NCBI RefSeq assembly: GCF_928381505.1
Contig: NZ_CAKMSJ010000011.1
Span: 21,811 to 85,810, forward strand
DNA length: 64,000 nt
Reading direction: 5' to 3'
Origin: Rothia endophytica
Lineage (GTDB): Bacteria > Actinomycetota > Actinomycetes > Actinomycetales > Micrococcaceae
Shown: piece after piece, positions 1 to 8,951 of the stretch
Position numbering within the stretch: position 1 is the stretch's first letter
How the letters are laid out: the number at the start of each line of letters is the position of its first letter
The notes under the pieces: generated by a model
Databases searched by the model: none
What the model was told of the DNA's origin: nothing
The model's input: the letters and a program-made list of their open reading frames with translations, nothing else
Program-made: the position numbers and the translations under genes

Positions 1-1267
1 TCAGGAGGCTGATCAGACCGGCTATGAGCAGGTAGTTGGCCCATGGGTAACCGGGGGAGCGCAAGGTGAGGGCTGCGCTCGTGCCCTGGGGTTGAAGACG
101 GTGACTACGCAGGTGAGAAAATGCAACCATGAGCCACACAAAAATACCGATGCCACCGGTGGAATTAACCAGCAGAGTAAAGACCTGGTCGGGCATGAAG
201 TAGTTGAGTGCCGTTGCGGCTAAACCAACAGTTGAGGACAGCATGATGGCATTACGAGGTGCCCGTGCGCTAGAAAGAAGAGAGAAAGTTGCTGGCGCGT
301 CCCCCTGCTCTGCCAACGCGAAGACCATTCGGGATGCCGCATAGAGACTGGCATTGAGGCAGCTCAGTAGCGCGGTGAGCACCACAACGTTCATGATCAA
401 CCCGGCATAGGGCAGACCCAGGAGCTCGAACATGGTCACGAAGGGGGATTTGCCGCTCTCAATCGCAGTCCACGGCACTACGAGCAGGGTAATCGCCACC
501 GAACCGACGTAGAAGAAAAGCACCCGGAATATCACCGACCGCACTGCCTTAGTAACAGCCTGCGCTGGGTTCTCTGATTCGCCGGCTGCGACTGTGGCGA
601 TTTCAGCGCCAAACATTGAGAAAATAACAGCTAAAAGAGCAGTAAAGATAGCACCTGCTCCGTGCGCGAAGAAGCCAGCTCCTGCGGTGTAATTGCTCAA
701 GGAGGCTGTGCTGTTGGGTATAACTCCCACGACAGCTAATACTCCCACCGTAATAATGATGACGATGGCAGCGATCTTGACGGAAGAGAACCAGAACTCA
801 GCTTCACCGTAGGAGCGTACCGAGAAAAGGTTAAGCACGAGAAAAGCCAAGACTAAGGCCAAGGCCACTGCCCATTGCGGGGCAGTAGGCCACCAGCTAC
901 TGATGATGGTGGCAGCAGCTGTTGCTTCGATAGCTACTGTTACCGACCAGAACCACCAGTAGAGCCAGCCCACCGTGAAACCTGCCCAGGGGGCAATATA
1001 GCGCCGGGCGTAGACAGAAAAAGACCCGGTCTCGGGGCTCTGGGCAGACATTTCACCCAGCATTCGCATCACCATCACCAACACCGTGCCAGCGAGCAAG
1101 TAGGTGAGAACAACCGCGGGGCCCGCCGTGAGAATAGCGGTGCTCGAAGCGACCAGAAGACCAGCACCAATAGCTCCGCCCATGGCAATCATGGACAGGT
1201 GACGGGGCTTCAAAGACTTGGCTAGGCCCCCAAGCGCGGGGGTAGCTTCTGCGGTTTCTTTACGCAC
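1..1267 (-). CDS. Amino acid permease (APC superfamily), 3' end off the window
   Basis: Reading the minus strand from a GTG at 1267 gives about 422 residues with no stop before the window edge, so the C-terminus is missing. The SD AGAAGGA lies 5 bases ahead of the GTG. The product starts with a short hydrophilic tail, then a glycine-rich first helix (SMIAMGGAIGAGLL), the hallmark of the APC family, followed by alternating hydrophobic segments. A Glu in the second helix region (MLGEMSAQSPETGSFSVYA) matches the conserved GEM...P..GS motif of AAT/GABA-type permeases. Such proteins import amino acids by proton symport across the cytoplasmic membrane. The substrate cannot be read from the sequence; GABA, aromatic or D-Ala/Ser types are all possible. 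Confidence 0.85.
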   Translation of the reverse strand, partial: MRKETAEATPALGGLAKSLKPRHLSMIAMGGAIGAGLLVASSTAILTAGPAVVLTYLLAGTVLVMVMRMLGEMSAQSPETGSFSVYARRYIAPWAGFTVGWLYWWFWSVTVAIEATAAATIISSWWPTAPQWAVALALVLAFLVLNLFSVRSYGEAEFWFSSVKIAAIVIIITVGVLAVVGVIPNSTASLSNYTAGAGFFAHGAGAIFTALLAVIFSMFGAEIATVAAGESENPAQAVTKAVRSVIFRVLFFYVGSVAITLLVVPWTAIESGKSPFVTMFELLGLPYAGLIMNVVVLTALLSCLNASLYAASRMVFALAEQGDAPATFSLLSSARAPRNAIMLSSTVGLAATALNYFMPDQVFTLLVNSTGGIGIFVWLMVAFSHLRSHRLQPQGTSAALTLRSPGYPWANYLLIAGLISLL

Positions 1268-1510
1268 AGGTTCCTTCTAACAGGGGGGGAGGAGGCGGAG
1301 CAGCAAGAGCACATTGCTGCTGCACCTTTGGTAAGCCAACTTGACTGAACTGACCTAATCCTAACTGTTACGTCTCTATTACGCACAGTTGAGGTTTATG
1401 AACCGAAAGGCGCCAAAAACTGCAACAAATGACCGGGCAACGGTGGCTTGTTAGGCTGAGAAGAAACGTAGACTAGCGTGCCACAGGTGCGCCCACGAAA
1501 GGTAAACATC

Positions 1511-3436
1511 ATGGCAGATCATGCAGCCGCACGCCAGACCAAAGTGCGCGCGTCCGAACTGGTTGGTAGGGGCTGGTTGAACACCGGCGGTAAAGAGCTA
1601 TCGCTTGAGTCCCTGCGCGGAAAAATCGTCATCCTCGACTTTTGGACCTTCTGCTGCATGAACTGCCTGCATGTGCTTGATGAGTTGCGCCCGCTGGAAG
1701 AAGAATTTTCGGATGTTCTGGTGACTGTGGGCGTCCATTCACCCAAGTTTGAACACGAAGCTGACCCTGTGGCCCTAGAAGCTGCTGTGGATCGCTACGA
1801 CATCACTCACCCGGTGCTCGATGACCCCAACCTCGAAACCTGGAACGCCTACACCGCCAGAGCCTGGCCCACCCTGGTCGTCCTTGACCCAGAAGGCTAC
1901 ATTGTTGCTCACCTCTCCGGTGAAGGCCATGTGCAGGGTCTGACCTCACTGGTGCGTGAACTGGTAGAGGAGCACGAGGCTAAAGGCACTCTGCATCGTG
2001 GGGACGGCCCCTACGTGCCCCGCCCTAAGCCTGCGGGCACTTTTGCTTTCCCCGGTAAGGCACTGGAACTACCAGCTGACTTTGCCGACGGTAAGACCAC
2101 CTACCTGGTCACCGATACAGCCCGCCATCGCCTGGTGCAGGTAGAAGCTGACGTTGAAACCGCCCTAGCGACCTTTGGCGGGCCAGAAAAGGGCTACCTT
2201 GACGGCTCTGCCGAGCAGGCCCGCTTCAACGAGCCCCAAGGTATTGCTCTGGTGCCCGCAGATATGCGTGAGACGCTGGGGGTCGATGTTCTCGTCGCAG
2301 ACTCCGTCAATCACCGCCTGCGCGGGCTAAACCTGGCGACCGGGCAGGTCACCACCCTGGCTGGCAGTGGGGTACAACGCCTCATTGACGGTGAAACCGC
2401 CCGCACCGACCCCAACCACATTGCGCTCGGCGCTGACCCGCTAACCGTGGCCCTCTCGTCCCCCTGGGATCTGGTCTACTCCCGCGAGGCGGCTTCCTTT
2501 TTGATTGCTATGGCAGGTACCCATCAGATCTTTAGCTTTGACCCTGTCACCGGACAGCTGGCGGTTTTCGCCGGTACCGGTGCTGAGGGCCTGAAAGACG
2601 GCGCGGTGGCTGACTCCTGGTTCGCTCAGTCCTCTGGGCTTATTGAAGCAAAAGACGGCTCCATCTGGGTTGCCGACTCTGAGACCAGCGCCCTGCGCCG
2701 CATCGTCTTTGAAGCCGGGGAAGCCCGTGTAGAAACCGCTGTGGGCATTGGCCTCTTCGACTTCGGCTTTGTGGATGGTAACCGCCAAGAAGCTCGCATG
2801 CAGCACTGCCTAGGGCTAACCGAGCTGCCCGATGGTTCTATCGCTATCGCAGATACCTACAACGGTGCTATCCGCCGTTTCGACCCCTCCACCGGGGCAC
2901 TGGGCACCCTCGCACGCGGCCTGGCCGAACCCAGTGATCTGCTGGTTGAAACGACAGAGGACGGGCGCGCCCGGCTCATTGTGGTTGAAGCCAATGCCCA
3001 CCAGCTGGTGCGCGTCTCTATTCCTGATGCTATGCAGCATGTGGACGAGGGAGCTAGCCAAGTCACGCGAAAGGCCACCGAACTTGCCGGCGGCAGCCTT
3101 ACCTTTACCGCCCGCTTTGCGGCTCCCAAGGGGCAAAAGCTAGACACCCGTTGGGGAGACCCAACCCAGCTAAAAATCTCATCGACCCCCGAGAACTTCA
3201 TCCTCTCGGGTGCTGGAACTGCCCAGGGGCTAACTCGCCAGCTGGAACTCAACCCAGAAGTCACCAGCGCAGTGCTTCACATTACCGCTCGCGCTGCTGC
3301 CTGTGACGGCGAACCAGGTGGGGAAATCCCCGACCATGCGGCCTGCCACCTTTACCAGCAGGACTGGGGTCTGCCCGTCATCATCACCGAAAGCGGGGAA
3401 CAGGAACTGGTGCTTGACCTACGCGGGGTGAACTAG
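1511..3436 (+). CDS. Thioredoxin-like / NHL-repeat protein (NHLRC2 type)
   Basis: The 641-residue product has an N-terminal thioredoxin-like domain (about 15-165) with a CMNC redox motif at residues 49-52 in the context FWTFCCMNC. A six-bladed NHL beta-propeller follows (about 190-510; repeats such as LVADSVNHRLRGL and IADTYNGAIRRF), then a C-terminal beta domain. This order matches the NHLRC2 family, whose bacterial role is poorly defined; a thiol-disulfide or scaffold role is inference. No signal peptide is seen, so it is probably cytoplasmic. An in-frame GTG at 1478 sits only 3 bases after a TAGACT -10 hexamer (1469-1474), so it would lie at or ahead of the transcription start. ATG 1511, with AAAGG ahead of it, is preferred. 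The stop overlaps the convergent neighbour by 4 bases. Confidence 0.85.
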   Translation: MADHAAARQTKVRASELVGRGWLNTGGKELSLESLRGKIVILDFWTFCCMNCLHVLDELRPLEEEFSDVLVTVGVHSPKFEHEADPVALEAAVDRYDITHPVLDDPNLETWNAYTARAWPTLVVLDPEGYIVAHLSGEGHVQGLTSLVRELVEEHEAKGTLHRGDGPYVPRPKPAGTFAFPGKALELPADFADGKTTYLVTDTARHRLVQVEADVETALATFGGPEKGYLDGSAEQARFNEPQGIALVPADMRETLGVDVLVADSVNHRLRGLNLATGQVTTLAGSGVQRLIDGETARTDPNHIALGADPLTVALSSPWDLVYSREAASFLIAMAGTHQIFSFDPVTGQLAVFAGTGAEGLKDGAVADSWFAQSSGLIEAKDGSIWVADSETSALRRIVFEAGEARVETAVGIGLFDFGFVDGNRQEARMQHCLGLTELPDGSIAIADTYNGAIRRFDPSTGALGTLARGLAEPSDLLVETTEDGRARLIVVEANAHQLVRVSIPDAMQHVDEGASQVTRKATELAGGSLTFTARFAAPKGQKLDTRWGDPTQLKISSTPENFILSGAGTAQGLTRQLELNPEVTSAVLHITARAAACDGEPGGEIPDHAACHLYQQDWGLPVIITESGEQELVLDLRGVN

Positions 3437-4413
3437 GACGCCGGGGTGAAGGTCACCGTCTCATCGGCGGTGGCCAGTGCTCCCGCTACCTCAAAAGTGA
3501 TCTCTTGAGTCACCTCTTCCTTTTTACCGGTATAGAGGTCAAGAGCAGTAAAAGAAATTTCTGCCTTGCCCTCGCTGTCACTCAAAGACCAGGCACCGTT
3601 AGCTAGATTAATCTCTGGCTCGGGGTACTCCGTGATGAGCCAGGTTAGATCACCAGCGACGCGCCCATTAAAGGGATATTCAAAAGGGCAACCGGTGGGG
3701 TAGAGAGAATTCTGGGCCGCACAGGTATCAACATAGGTTTTTACCTGCTGGCGTACCGAAGCCACCGCGGTAGGGGACGGCTCCAAATCCAAGGTGAGGC
3801 CGGGGGTCTCACCGGGGGATGTGATCAGAGTGCTATCTGATACCGAGGAATAGAGAGCTGACTCGTAGGTTACCTGATAGACCCCCGGAAAGGTCACGGC
3901 AAAGTCCTGTGATCCACCCTTAACCGCTACCTTCTGACCATTCAGTGTGGCAGCTGACAGCGCCTTAGCGTCCACATGCACCGTGGGTAGCGTGCCCTGG
4001 TCAATAGCCCACTGGTCAAAAACACCCCAGTGAGAACCGACCTTATGGAGGGTAAATTCGCTGCTGTGCCGTTGATCGTTTACTTGGTAAGAAACCGTAA
4101 CTGTGGCTCGTTCACCGCCGTCCTTGATGACGGTTTCGGTGGTCTCTACCTGATGGATACCCTCCAGCGATGCACGCAAAGCAGCGCCGTCTAGCATAGA
4201 GGCATCCCCATCGGGCAACTGTGCCCCCAAAATACCCAGTGCCTTAGAGCCATCGCCCTCACGCACCGCAGCAAAATAGGCGCGTACCTGACCCCCCGGG
4301 CCATATACCAGCCTATTAATAAGCGCTAAAGACGCTAGAGCAATTAATACAGCGGTGAGCACACCCACCAGCCACATAGCAAGAACTCGGTCAACAGTAG
4401 AAGTAAAACGCAC
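3433..4413 (-). CDS. Membrane-anchored protein of unknown function
   Basis: The 326-residue product has one N-terminal hydrophobic helix (about 13-36, LVGVLTAVLIALASLALI) without a lipobox, followed by a long soluble, probably extracytoplasmic part rich in beta-type sequence. A segment around residues 40-130 resembles the NTF2-like DUF4878 lumazine-like fold in pattern only (hydrophilic helix, then an ATVTVSYQV strand). I do not recognise the family. The GTG start at 4413 directly follows an in-frame TAA, and the AAGGGG upstream abuts it with almost no spacing. An internal ATG at residue 13 is therefore an alternative, though it would cut into the anchor. It is convergent with and overlaps the NHL gene. 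Confidence 0.65.
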   Translation of the reverse strand: MRFTSTVDRVLAMWLVGVLTAVLIALASLALINRLVYGPGGQVRAYFAAVREGDGSKALGILGAQLPDGDASMLDGAALRASLEGIHQVETTETVIKDGGERATVTVSYQVNDQRHSSEFTLHKVGSHWGVFDQWAIDQGTLPTVHVDAKALSAATLNGQKVAVKGGSQDFAVTFPGVYQVTYESALYSSVSDSTLITSPGETPGLTLDLEPSPTAVASVRQQVKTYVDTCAAQNSLYPTGCPFEYPFNGRVAGDLTWLITEYPEPEINLANGAWSLSDSEGKAEISFTALDLYTGKKEEVTQEITFEVAGALATADETVTFTPAS

Positions 4414-4477
4414 CCCTTAAATGTAGCTCACCCGCTATCGCGACCTCCACGCCATGACAAGCCGCTAGAGTAGAGCC

Positions 4478-5173
4478 ATGGCAGAAAACGCACACGAAGT
4501 CCCCGCCAAGTACGGGCAGGCTACCAACATCTACCACCCCCGCATCGGCTCCTACCATCGCCGCATCATCGCTGTCCTCCCCAGCACAGTGCTAGCTCTG
4601 GCCTGCCTCTGGTTCATGCTGGCAAAACGTCCCACACCGCTGGTTACCGCGCTCCTGGTGCTCATAGCGGTTGGGGCAATTATTACGCTCTACTCCATGC
4701 TCAAACCCCACATCGTGGTACGAACCCAAACCCACATCCTGCGCGGGCGCCTTTTCGGCTGGCACGCTGTACCGCTTGCAGACATCGACCACACCGTTAT
4801 CGCAGAACGCCTTACCCCCAAGCAAGCTGCCGGTAAAGAGCTCACCGGTGTTGCTGCCATGCGCTATAAGGGCGTACCGGCTCTCTGGGCAGTTAACACC
4901 AAAAAGAAGCGAGTCTTCCGTCTTGACGGTCGCATTTGGGACGCCAAAACCCTGCGCGCCATCGCCTCCACCCTCGCTCCACAAACCACTGTCTACCCCA
5001 GCATCAATGTCACCCAAATGAATAAACAGTGGCCGGGGCTCGTCACTTTCAATGAGTTGCACCCCGGCTGGAAATCCGCCACCGTCGGCGCGGTTGCAGG
5101 TATCTTCCTCCTGGCGCTCGCCGTAGCAGCCCTCCTGCCGGATGAAACGCTACAGCAGTTGCATATTCTCTAA
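4478..5173 (+). CDS. PH-domain-like membrane protein
   Basis: 231 residues. A short hydrophilic N-terminus is followed by two close transmembrane helices (about 30-48 and 54-74), a soluble region (75-190) and a C-terminal helix (about 200-222). The start of the soluble part (PHIVVRTQTHILRGRLFGWHAVPLADID) has the pattern of bacterial PH (YdbS/YdbT-like) domains that follow paired helices. The molecular function is unknown. No SD precedes ATG 4478. A TAGAGT hexamer at 4466-4471 lies 6 bases upstream, so the mRNA may be leaderless. The stop overlaps the convergent methyltransferase gene by 4 bases. Confidence 0.65.
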   Translation: MAENAHEVPAKYGQATNIYHPRIGSYHRRIIAVLPSTVLALACLWFMLAKRPTPLVTALLVLIAVGAIITLYSMLKPHIVVRTQTHILRGRLFGWHAVPLADIDHTVIAERLTPKQAAGKELTGVAAMRYKGVPALWAVNTKKKRVFRLDGRIWDAKTLRAIASTLAPQTTVYPSINVTQMNKQWPGLVTFNELHPGWKSATVGAVAGIFLLALAVAALLPDETLQQLHIL

Positions 5174-5796
5174 GCCTTGCTGAGAATTGCCACCAAGAAG
5201 GTAGAGGTTTCGTTGAAGGGGTGCAGCTCCCAGGTAGAGAAAGCGTTATCTAGCTTCAGACCGGACGCCGCGGCGTCCTCAAAGAAGTCAGTGAACTCAT
5301 AGCCGCGTCCCGCACCAAAACCAATAACCGCCCGGCCAGCAGGGGCCAGCACTGCTGCCAGCTCCTCCAGCACCTCGCGGCGGGTAGAGGGCGCCAAGAA
5401 AGTCATCACGTTGCCGGCTGAGAAGACCACGTCAAAGCCTTCCTCGCCCAGCTGGGTTTCCTTGGCATAGCCCAGGGACTCGCGCAAATCTGCCAAATCT
5501 GAGACTACCCAGCGAGCCTCGGGGCAGACCCGCCGTGCCTCTTCGATGAGTTCTGGGTCAAGGTCCACACCGGTCACCCGGTGACCGTTCTCGTGTAGAC
5601 GCGCCCCCAAACGCCCCATACCGCACCCCGCATCCAAAATCCTGGCGTTGCGCGGTGCCATCGCGTCAATCGTGCGGGCCTCACCCCAAATATCCTTGCC
5701 CTGTTCTTCCATCGATCTAAAACGCTGGATATACCACTGGGCGTGAGCCGGGTTCTGCTCCTTGGTCATCTGCCAGGCTGACTTTTCGCGGCTCAC
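5170..5796 (-). CDS. Class I SAM-dependent methyltransferase
   Basis: 208 residues with the SAM-binding motif I ILDAGCGMGRLG at about 53-64, an acidic motif II (GVDLDPELIEEAR) and motif III around VVSDLADL, typical of the UbiE/Methyltransf_25 group. The substrate is unknown. The gene starts at GTG 5796 and overlaps the upstream MauE-thioredoxin gene by 4 bases (ATGA/GTGA type), which points to translational coupling and a two-gene operon on the minus strand. Confidence 0.8.
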   Translation of the reverse strand: MSREKSAWQMTKEQNPAHAQWYIQRFRSMEEQGKDIWGEARTIDAMAPRNARILDAGCGMGRLGARLHENGHRVTGVDLDPELIEEARRVCPEARWVVSDLADLRESLGYAKETQLGEEGFDVVFSAGNVMTFLAPSTRREVLEELAAVLAPAGRAVIGFGAGRGYEFTDFFEDAAASGLKLDNAFSTWELHPFNETSTFLVAILSKA

Positions 5797-6887
5797 TCTT
5801 GACCACTCGTTTCTTTGATAGCTTCTTCTTGTGCTAGTTCAGCATCTTCTGCCTCAGCGCTTGACTGGTGCATTTCGTCGATGATGTCTTCAACAAAGCG
5901 GGTGACATCGTCACTGCCATAAACAGGGCCACCCGCCAATAATTCATCGACCCCCAACGCAACCGCAGAGGGGGTAGCTCCGCCAAAGAGCCTAGCTGTC
6001 CTTGCCTCAGGGTCAATAAAGGGCTGTATATCAGCCGGTAGATCCATTTGCTGGAGGTAACTTTCATTATTGACCACCGGGTGTACCCCCAGCATTGGCA
6101 GACGCTGCTGCCAATCTGCTAGTTGCTCAATAACGGGGAGGCAACTGCCGCAGGTAGGGGACACAAAAATAAGCAGGCGTGCCTGAGTAGATGAGAGATA
6201 CCGCAGGTTTACCTCAGTGCCCTCGTTAGCTTTTTCACCCTTTTGCGCAGGGTAGCGCAGAGAAGCGTAGGGGGTGGGGGTGCGCAGATAGTCCTCAGGT
6301 TCGTCGGTGGCCAGCTGATGGGCTTCTGCCGGTTGCTCAGTTACTGGTTGCACAGCTACCGGAGCTGTCTGCTCGGAACGGTAAATGGACCATAGCACCA
6401 GAGCAGCCAGCCCCGCCCCAATCAACCAGAGCCACCCATCCGCGTCGGTAGCCAGCAGCATGGTGAGAGCCGACCCACGAGTGGCGATGGCGCCAATGAG
6501 GGCTCCAAAAGACGCCATAAGCAGCGCGGTATTACGAATCAGGGTAAACATAGAAACCGGCGCAGTTGAGGCACTGCCAAAGCAGTTACAGGTGGCGGTA
6601 TTGCCCTGTACTACCGCGCGGGCGATAGCAGCCCAGTAGGCGGTAAAGAGCACTACAGCGGCAACCGCTGCCAGAGTCTGCCCAATACCGGGCACGAAGA
6701 GTAGGGCAGCTGCCACGGCAAGCTCTGCCCACGGCAAGATTTTTGCAATGGGCTTTACCGGTAGCCACTGATCCAATTTGAGATTAACGATGGCTGTAAC
6801 GGTGCTGGTGGGCTCTTTGGCTTTAGCAATACCGCTAACAGCCAGCGTCACGATAATGATGAGTGTGCATAAGACGAGGGGGGTCAT
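5793..6887 (-). CDS. MauE-like membrane protein fused to a thioredoxin-like domain
   Basis: 364 residues. The first half (about 1-170) has five hydrophobic helices and the CNCFG motif (C100, C102) seen in MauE/DoxX-type redox membrane proteins. After a polar linker rich in Glu/Pro/Thr (170-225) comes a thioredoxin-like domain with a CGSC active site at 246-249. Family knowledge suggests electron passage from membrane thiols to the soluble domain; the partner is unknown. The membrane half precedes the soluble half, so the thioredoxin is probably extracytoplasmic (inference). No clear SD is seen at ATG 6887. It is first in an operon with the methyltransferase. Confidence 0.75.
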   Translation of the reverse strand: MTPLVLCTLIIIVTLAVSGIAKAKEPTSTVTAIVNLKLDQWLPVKPIAKILPWAELAVAAALLFVPGIGQTLAAVAAVVLFTAYWAAIARAVVQGNTATCNCFGSASTAPVSMFTLIRNTALLMASFGALIGAIATRGSALTMLLATDADGWLWLIGAGLAALVLWSIYRSEQTAPVAVQPVTEQPAEAHQLATDEPEDYLRTPTPYASLRYPAQKGEKANEGTEVNLRYLSSTQARLLIFVSPTCGSCLPVIEQLADWQQRLPMLGVHPVVNNESYLQQMDLPADIQPFIDPEARTARLFGGATPSAVALGVDELLAGGPVYGSDDVTRFVEDIIDEMHQSSAEAEDAELAQEEAIKETSGQE

Positions 6888-6973
6888 GATGTTTGCGACA
6901 AGGCTTTCTGCGAGTGGAGGGGGTGCAACTATGTCTACAGTTTACTGTCGCTGCGTTTGACCGCCAGGATTAG

Positions 6974-7011
6974 GGTAAAAAGAAAACCTGCCAGCGGTGA
7001 CCAGCAGGTTT
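6974..7011 (-). terminator. Rho-independent terminator after tRNA-Gly
   Basis: Arms AAACCTGC (6984-6991) and GCAGGTTT (7004-7011) form an 8-bp stem with a 12-base loop. Read on the minus strand they are followed by a T-rich run (6974-6983). It lies 6 bases beyond the tRNA CCA end. Confidence 0.8.
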
Positions 7012-7016
7012 AAGAA

Positions 7017-7090
7017 TGGAGCGGCTGACGGGAATCGAACCCGCGTATCAGGCTTGGGAAGCGTGCGCTCTACCATTGAGCTACAGCCGC
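7017..7090 (-). tRNA. tRNA-Gly (anticodon CCC)
   Basis: The cloverleaf is read on the minus strand: acceptor GCGGCTG/CAGCCGC, D arm GCTC/GAGC, anticodon loop TTCCCAA (anticodon CCC, reading GGG), T arm GCGGG with loop TTCGATT, discriminator T at 7020 and an encoded CCA at 7017-7019. The body is 70 nt plus the discriminator. The anticodon stem (CACGC/GCCTG) has a C-C mismatch at its central pair (29:41), which is unusual; the other four pairs are intact. A terminator follows directly. Confidence 0.95.
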
Positions 7091-7185
7091 GCGTGGCGTC
7101 CGCACAAAGCGGAGCTACAGGAATACTCTAGCCATGCTCGGGGTGTGCGTCAAAATGTGACGGCAAAATGCGATATTTTGGGAGG

Positions 7186-7782
7186 GTGTTATTTTCTGAT
7201 CAGGACATCCGCAAAGAAATCGAAACCGGGCGTATCGCTTTAGAGCCGTTTGATGAGTCAATGATTCAGCCCGCCAGCGTGGACGTGCGCATTGACCGCT
7301 TCTTCCGCCTGTTCGATAACCACAAGTACCCCTTCATCGACCCCTCTCAGCCGCAGGAAGACCTGACCCGGCTGGTAGAGGTTGCCCCCGACGAGCCCTT
7401 TATTCTGCACCCCGGTGAATTCGTGCTGGGTGCCACCTACGAGAAGGTAACCCTGCCCGCCGATGTGGCAGCCCGGCTTGAGGGTAAGTCCTCCCTCGGA
7501 CGTCTGGGCTTGCTTACTCACTCAACCGCTGGTTTCATTGACCCCGGTTTTTCAGGGCACGTAACCCTTGAACTGTCCAATATGGCAACCCTGCCCATTA
7601 TGCTGTGGCCCGGTTCGAAGGTGGGCCAGCTCTGCTTCTTTAAACTGACCAGCGAGACAGAACACCCCTACGGCTCGGGGGCTTACGGCAACCGCTATCA
7701 GGGCCAGCGTGGCCCTACCGCGTCGCGCAGCTACCTTAACTTTCACCGCACCACCATTCCTACTGGCAACACCGAGAACTGA
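7186..7782 (+). CDS. dcd: dCTP deaminase
   Basis: The product is 198 residues from GTG 7186 and matches the Dcd family along its length. It has the substrate-binding segment [15 protein letters not shown], the [13 protein letters not shown] loop and the catalytic Glu in TLELSN. The C-terminal part ([14 protein letters not shown]) is the nucleotide lid. It deaminates dCTP to dUTP for dTMP synthesis; some actinobacterial members also hydrolyse dUTP, which cannot be decided here. The start is uncertain. GTG 7186 gives the family-like N-terminus (LFSDQDIR), but the GGGAGG directly abuts it; ATG 7168 in frame has no SD. The stop shares one base with the next start, so the two genes are coupled. 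Confidence 0.93.
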   Translation: MLFSDQDIRKEIETGRIALEPFDESMIQPASVDVRIDRFFRLFDNHKYPFIDPSQPQEDLTRLVEVAPDEPFILHPGEFVLGATYEKVTLPADVAARLEGKSSLGRLGLLTHSTAGFIDPGFSGHVTLELSNMATLPIMLWPGSKVGQLCFFKLTSETEHPYGSGAYGNRYQGQRGPTASRSYLNFHRTTIPTGNTEN

Positions 7783-8951
7783 TGCGCGGTCTACTGGTTC
7801 GCCCTGCCGGGGTGCCCATACTTCTTGCTTTTGAAGATGACAACCCCCAGCTCTGGGCCGATGCCCAGCGAGCTTGGGCTGCACTAGCCCCCGAGGTCAT
7901 TGAGGACGCCAGCACTCGAATTTCTGGCTGCGAGCGGGTGACCGTGCTCAGCAACCGCCCTGCTGATGAGATAACTCAGCAGTGGGGGGATATCGCAGAC
8001 TTAACCGTGGTTAACTCATCTGACCCGGCTAATGCCGCTGAGCGTCTCACCGTTGATGTCACCATGCACTTGCTGCAGGAGTATGCCGGTAGCGCTCACC
8101 TGCTGCACGCCGCGGTGTTGGGGGATGCCTCTAGCCACCGTGCAATAGCTCTCGTGGCGCCGTCCGGTACCGGGAAAACTACCGCGGCCCGTTTTTTGGG
8201 CCGGCACTTCACTTATCTAACCGATGAAACTGCCGTGGTGATGCCCGATCGGTCAATTTGCCCCTACCCCAAGCCCCTTTCTATCATTGAGGAAGCTCAG
8301 CACCCTAAGGTGCAGTACAACCCCGCTGACCTGGGGCTCCGGGTGGGAGCAGCGGGTGATTATTCTTTTCACCTCAACCGAATAGTGGTTCTGAACCGGG
8401 TGAAGGACCAGAAGGTTGCTCCCTCAATTGAACCCCTACCCTTAGCGGATGCCCTCCTAACCATCTCAGAGCAGTCATCGGGCCTCATGATAACCGAACG
8501 AGGGCTAGAGGCGCTGGCCGGCCTGCTGGTAGAGACCGGCGGGGCCGTTGAACTGACCTACTCAGAAATCAGCGATGCCCTGCCGCTCATCATGAGTCTT
8601 TTGCAGCAGGATGAAGACCAACTGCCAGAATCAGAAGCCGGTTTTACCTACCTCCCAGCAGCTGACTTCCTTGTAAACAGTGATACCCCAAATCTTTACC
8701 AGCGCTCGCAAGGTTCTACTGGTCTCGCCAGTCAAGATCGCTACCTGGTAGCTCAGGGTAATGCTTTATCAGAGGTATCCATTTATGCCTGGGATTGCTG
8801 GGAGATGCTGAGTCAGCCGCTACCCAAAGAAGAGATCCACGCGCGTCTACAGGAGCTCTACGGGCCGATTCCTGAGCGCGGTTTTGAGGAATCCCTGCTG
8901 CAATTAGAGCAGGCAGGGCTCCTTTTACCTGTACCCGTGTCTCCGCTCTAG
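7782..8951 (+). CDS. HPr-kinase-like P-loop protein with C-terminal PqqD-like domain
   Basis: 389 residues. The central region has a Walker A APSGTGKTT at 126-134, preceded by LLHAAVLG as in HprK-like kinases (His near the ATPase core), and a DET acidic segment around 148-150. The last 90 residues (about 300-389, with AWDCWEML...LPKEEIHARLQELYG and a final FEESLLQLEQAGLL) follow the PqqD pattern of a small winged-helix peptide-binding domain. HprK-PqqD pairs occur in some peptide-modification (RiPP) loci, but no precursor or maturase gene is seen here, so the role is unknown. It is coupled to dcd by a one-base overlap. Confidence 0.65.
   Translation: MRGLLVRPAGVPILLAFEDDNPQLWADAQRAWAALAPEVIEDASTRISGCERVTVLSNRPADEITQQWGDIADLTVVNSSDPANAAERLTVDVTMHLLQEYAGSAHLLHAAVLGDASSHRAIALVAPSGTGKTTAARFLGRHFTYLTDETAVVMPDRSICPYPKPLSIIEEAQHPKVQYNPADLGLRVGAAGDYSFHLNRIVVLNRVKDQKVAPSIEPLPLADALLTISEQSSGLMITERGLEALAGLLVETGGAVELTYSEISDALPLIMSLLQQDEDQLPESEAGFTYLPAADFLVNSDTPNLYQRSQGSTGLASQDRYLVAQGNALSEVSIYAWDCWEMLSQPLPKEEIHARLQELYGPIPERGFEESLLQLEQAGLLLPVPVSPL

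Noticed and set aside
1050..1090. His-rich peptide (HSHHHHQH) on the plus strand
   Set aside because: It is the antisense of a permease segment rich in Met/Val codons, not a gene.
7016..7243. 75-codon plus-strand ORF across the tRNA
   Set aside because: It runs through the antisense of tRNA-Gly and ends inside dcd.
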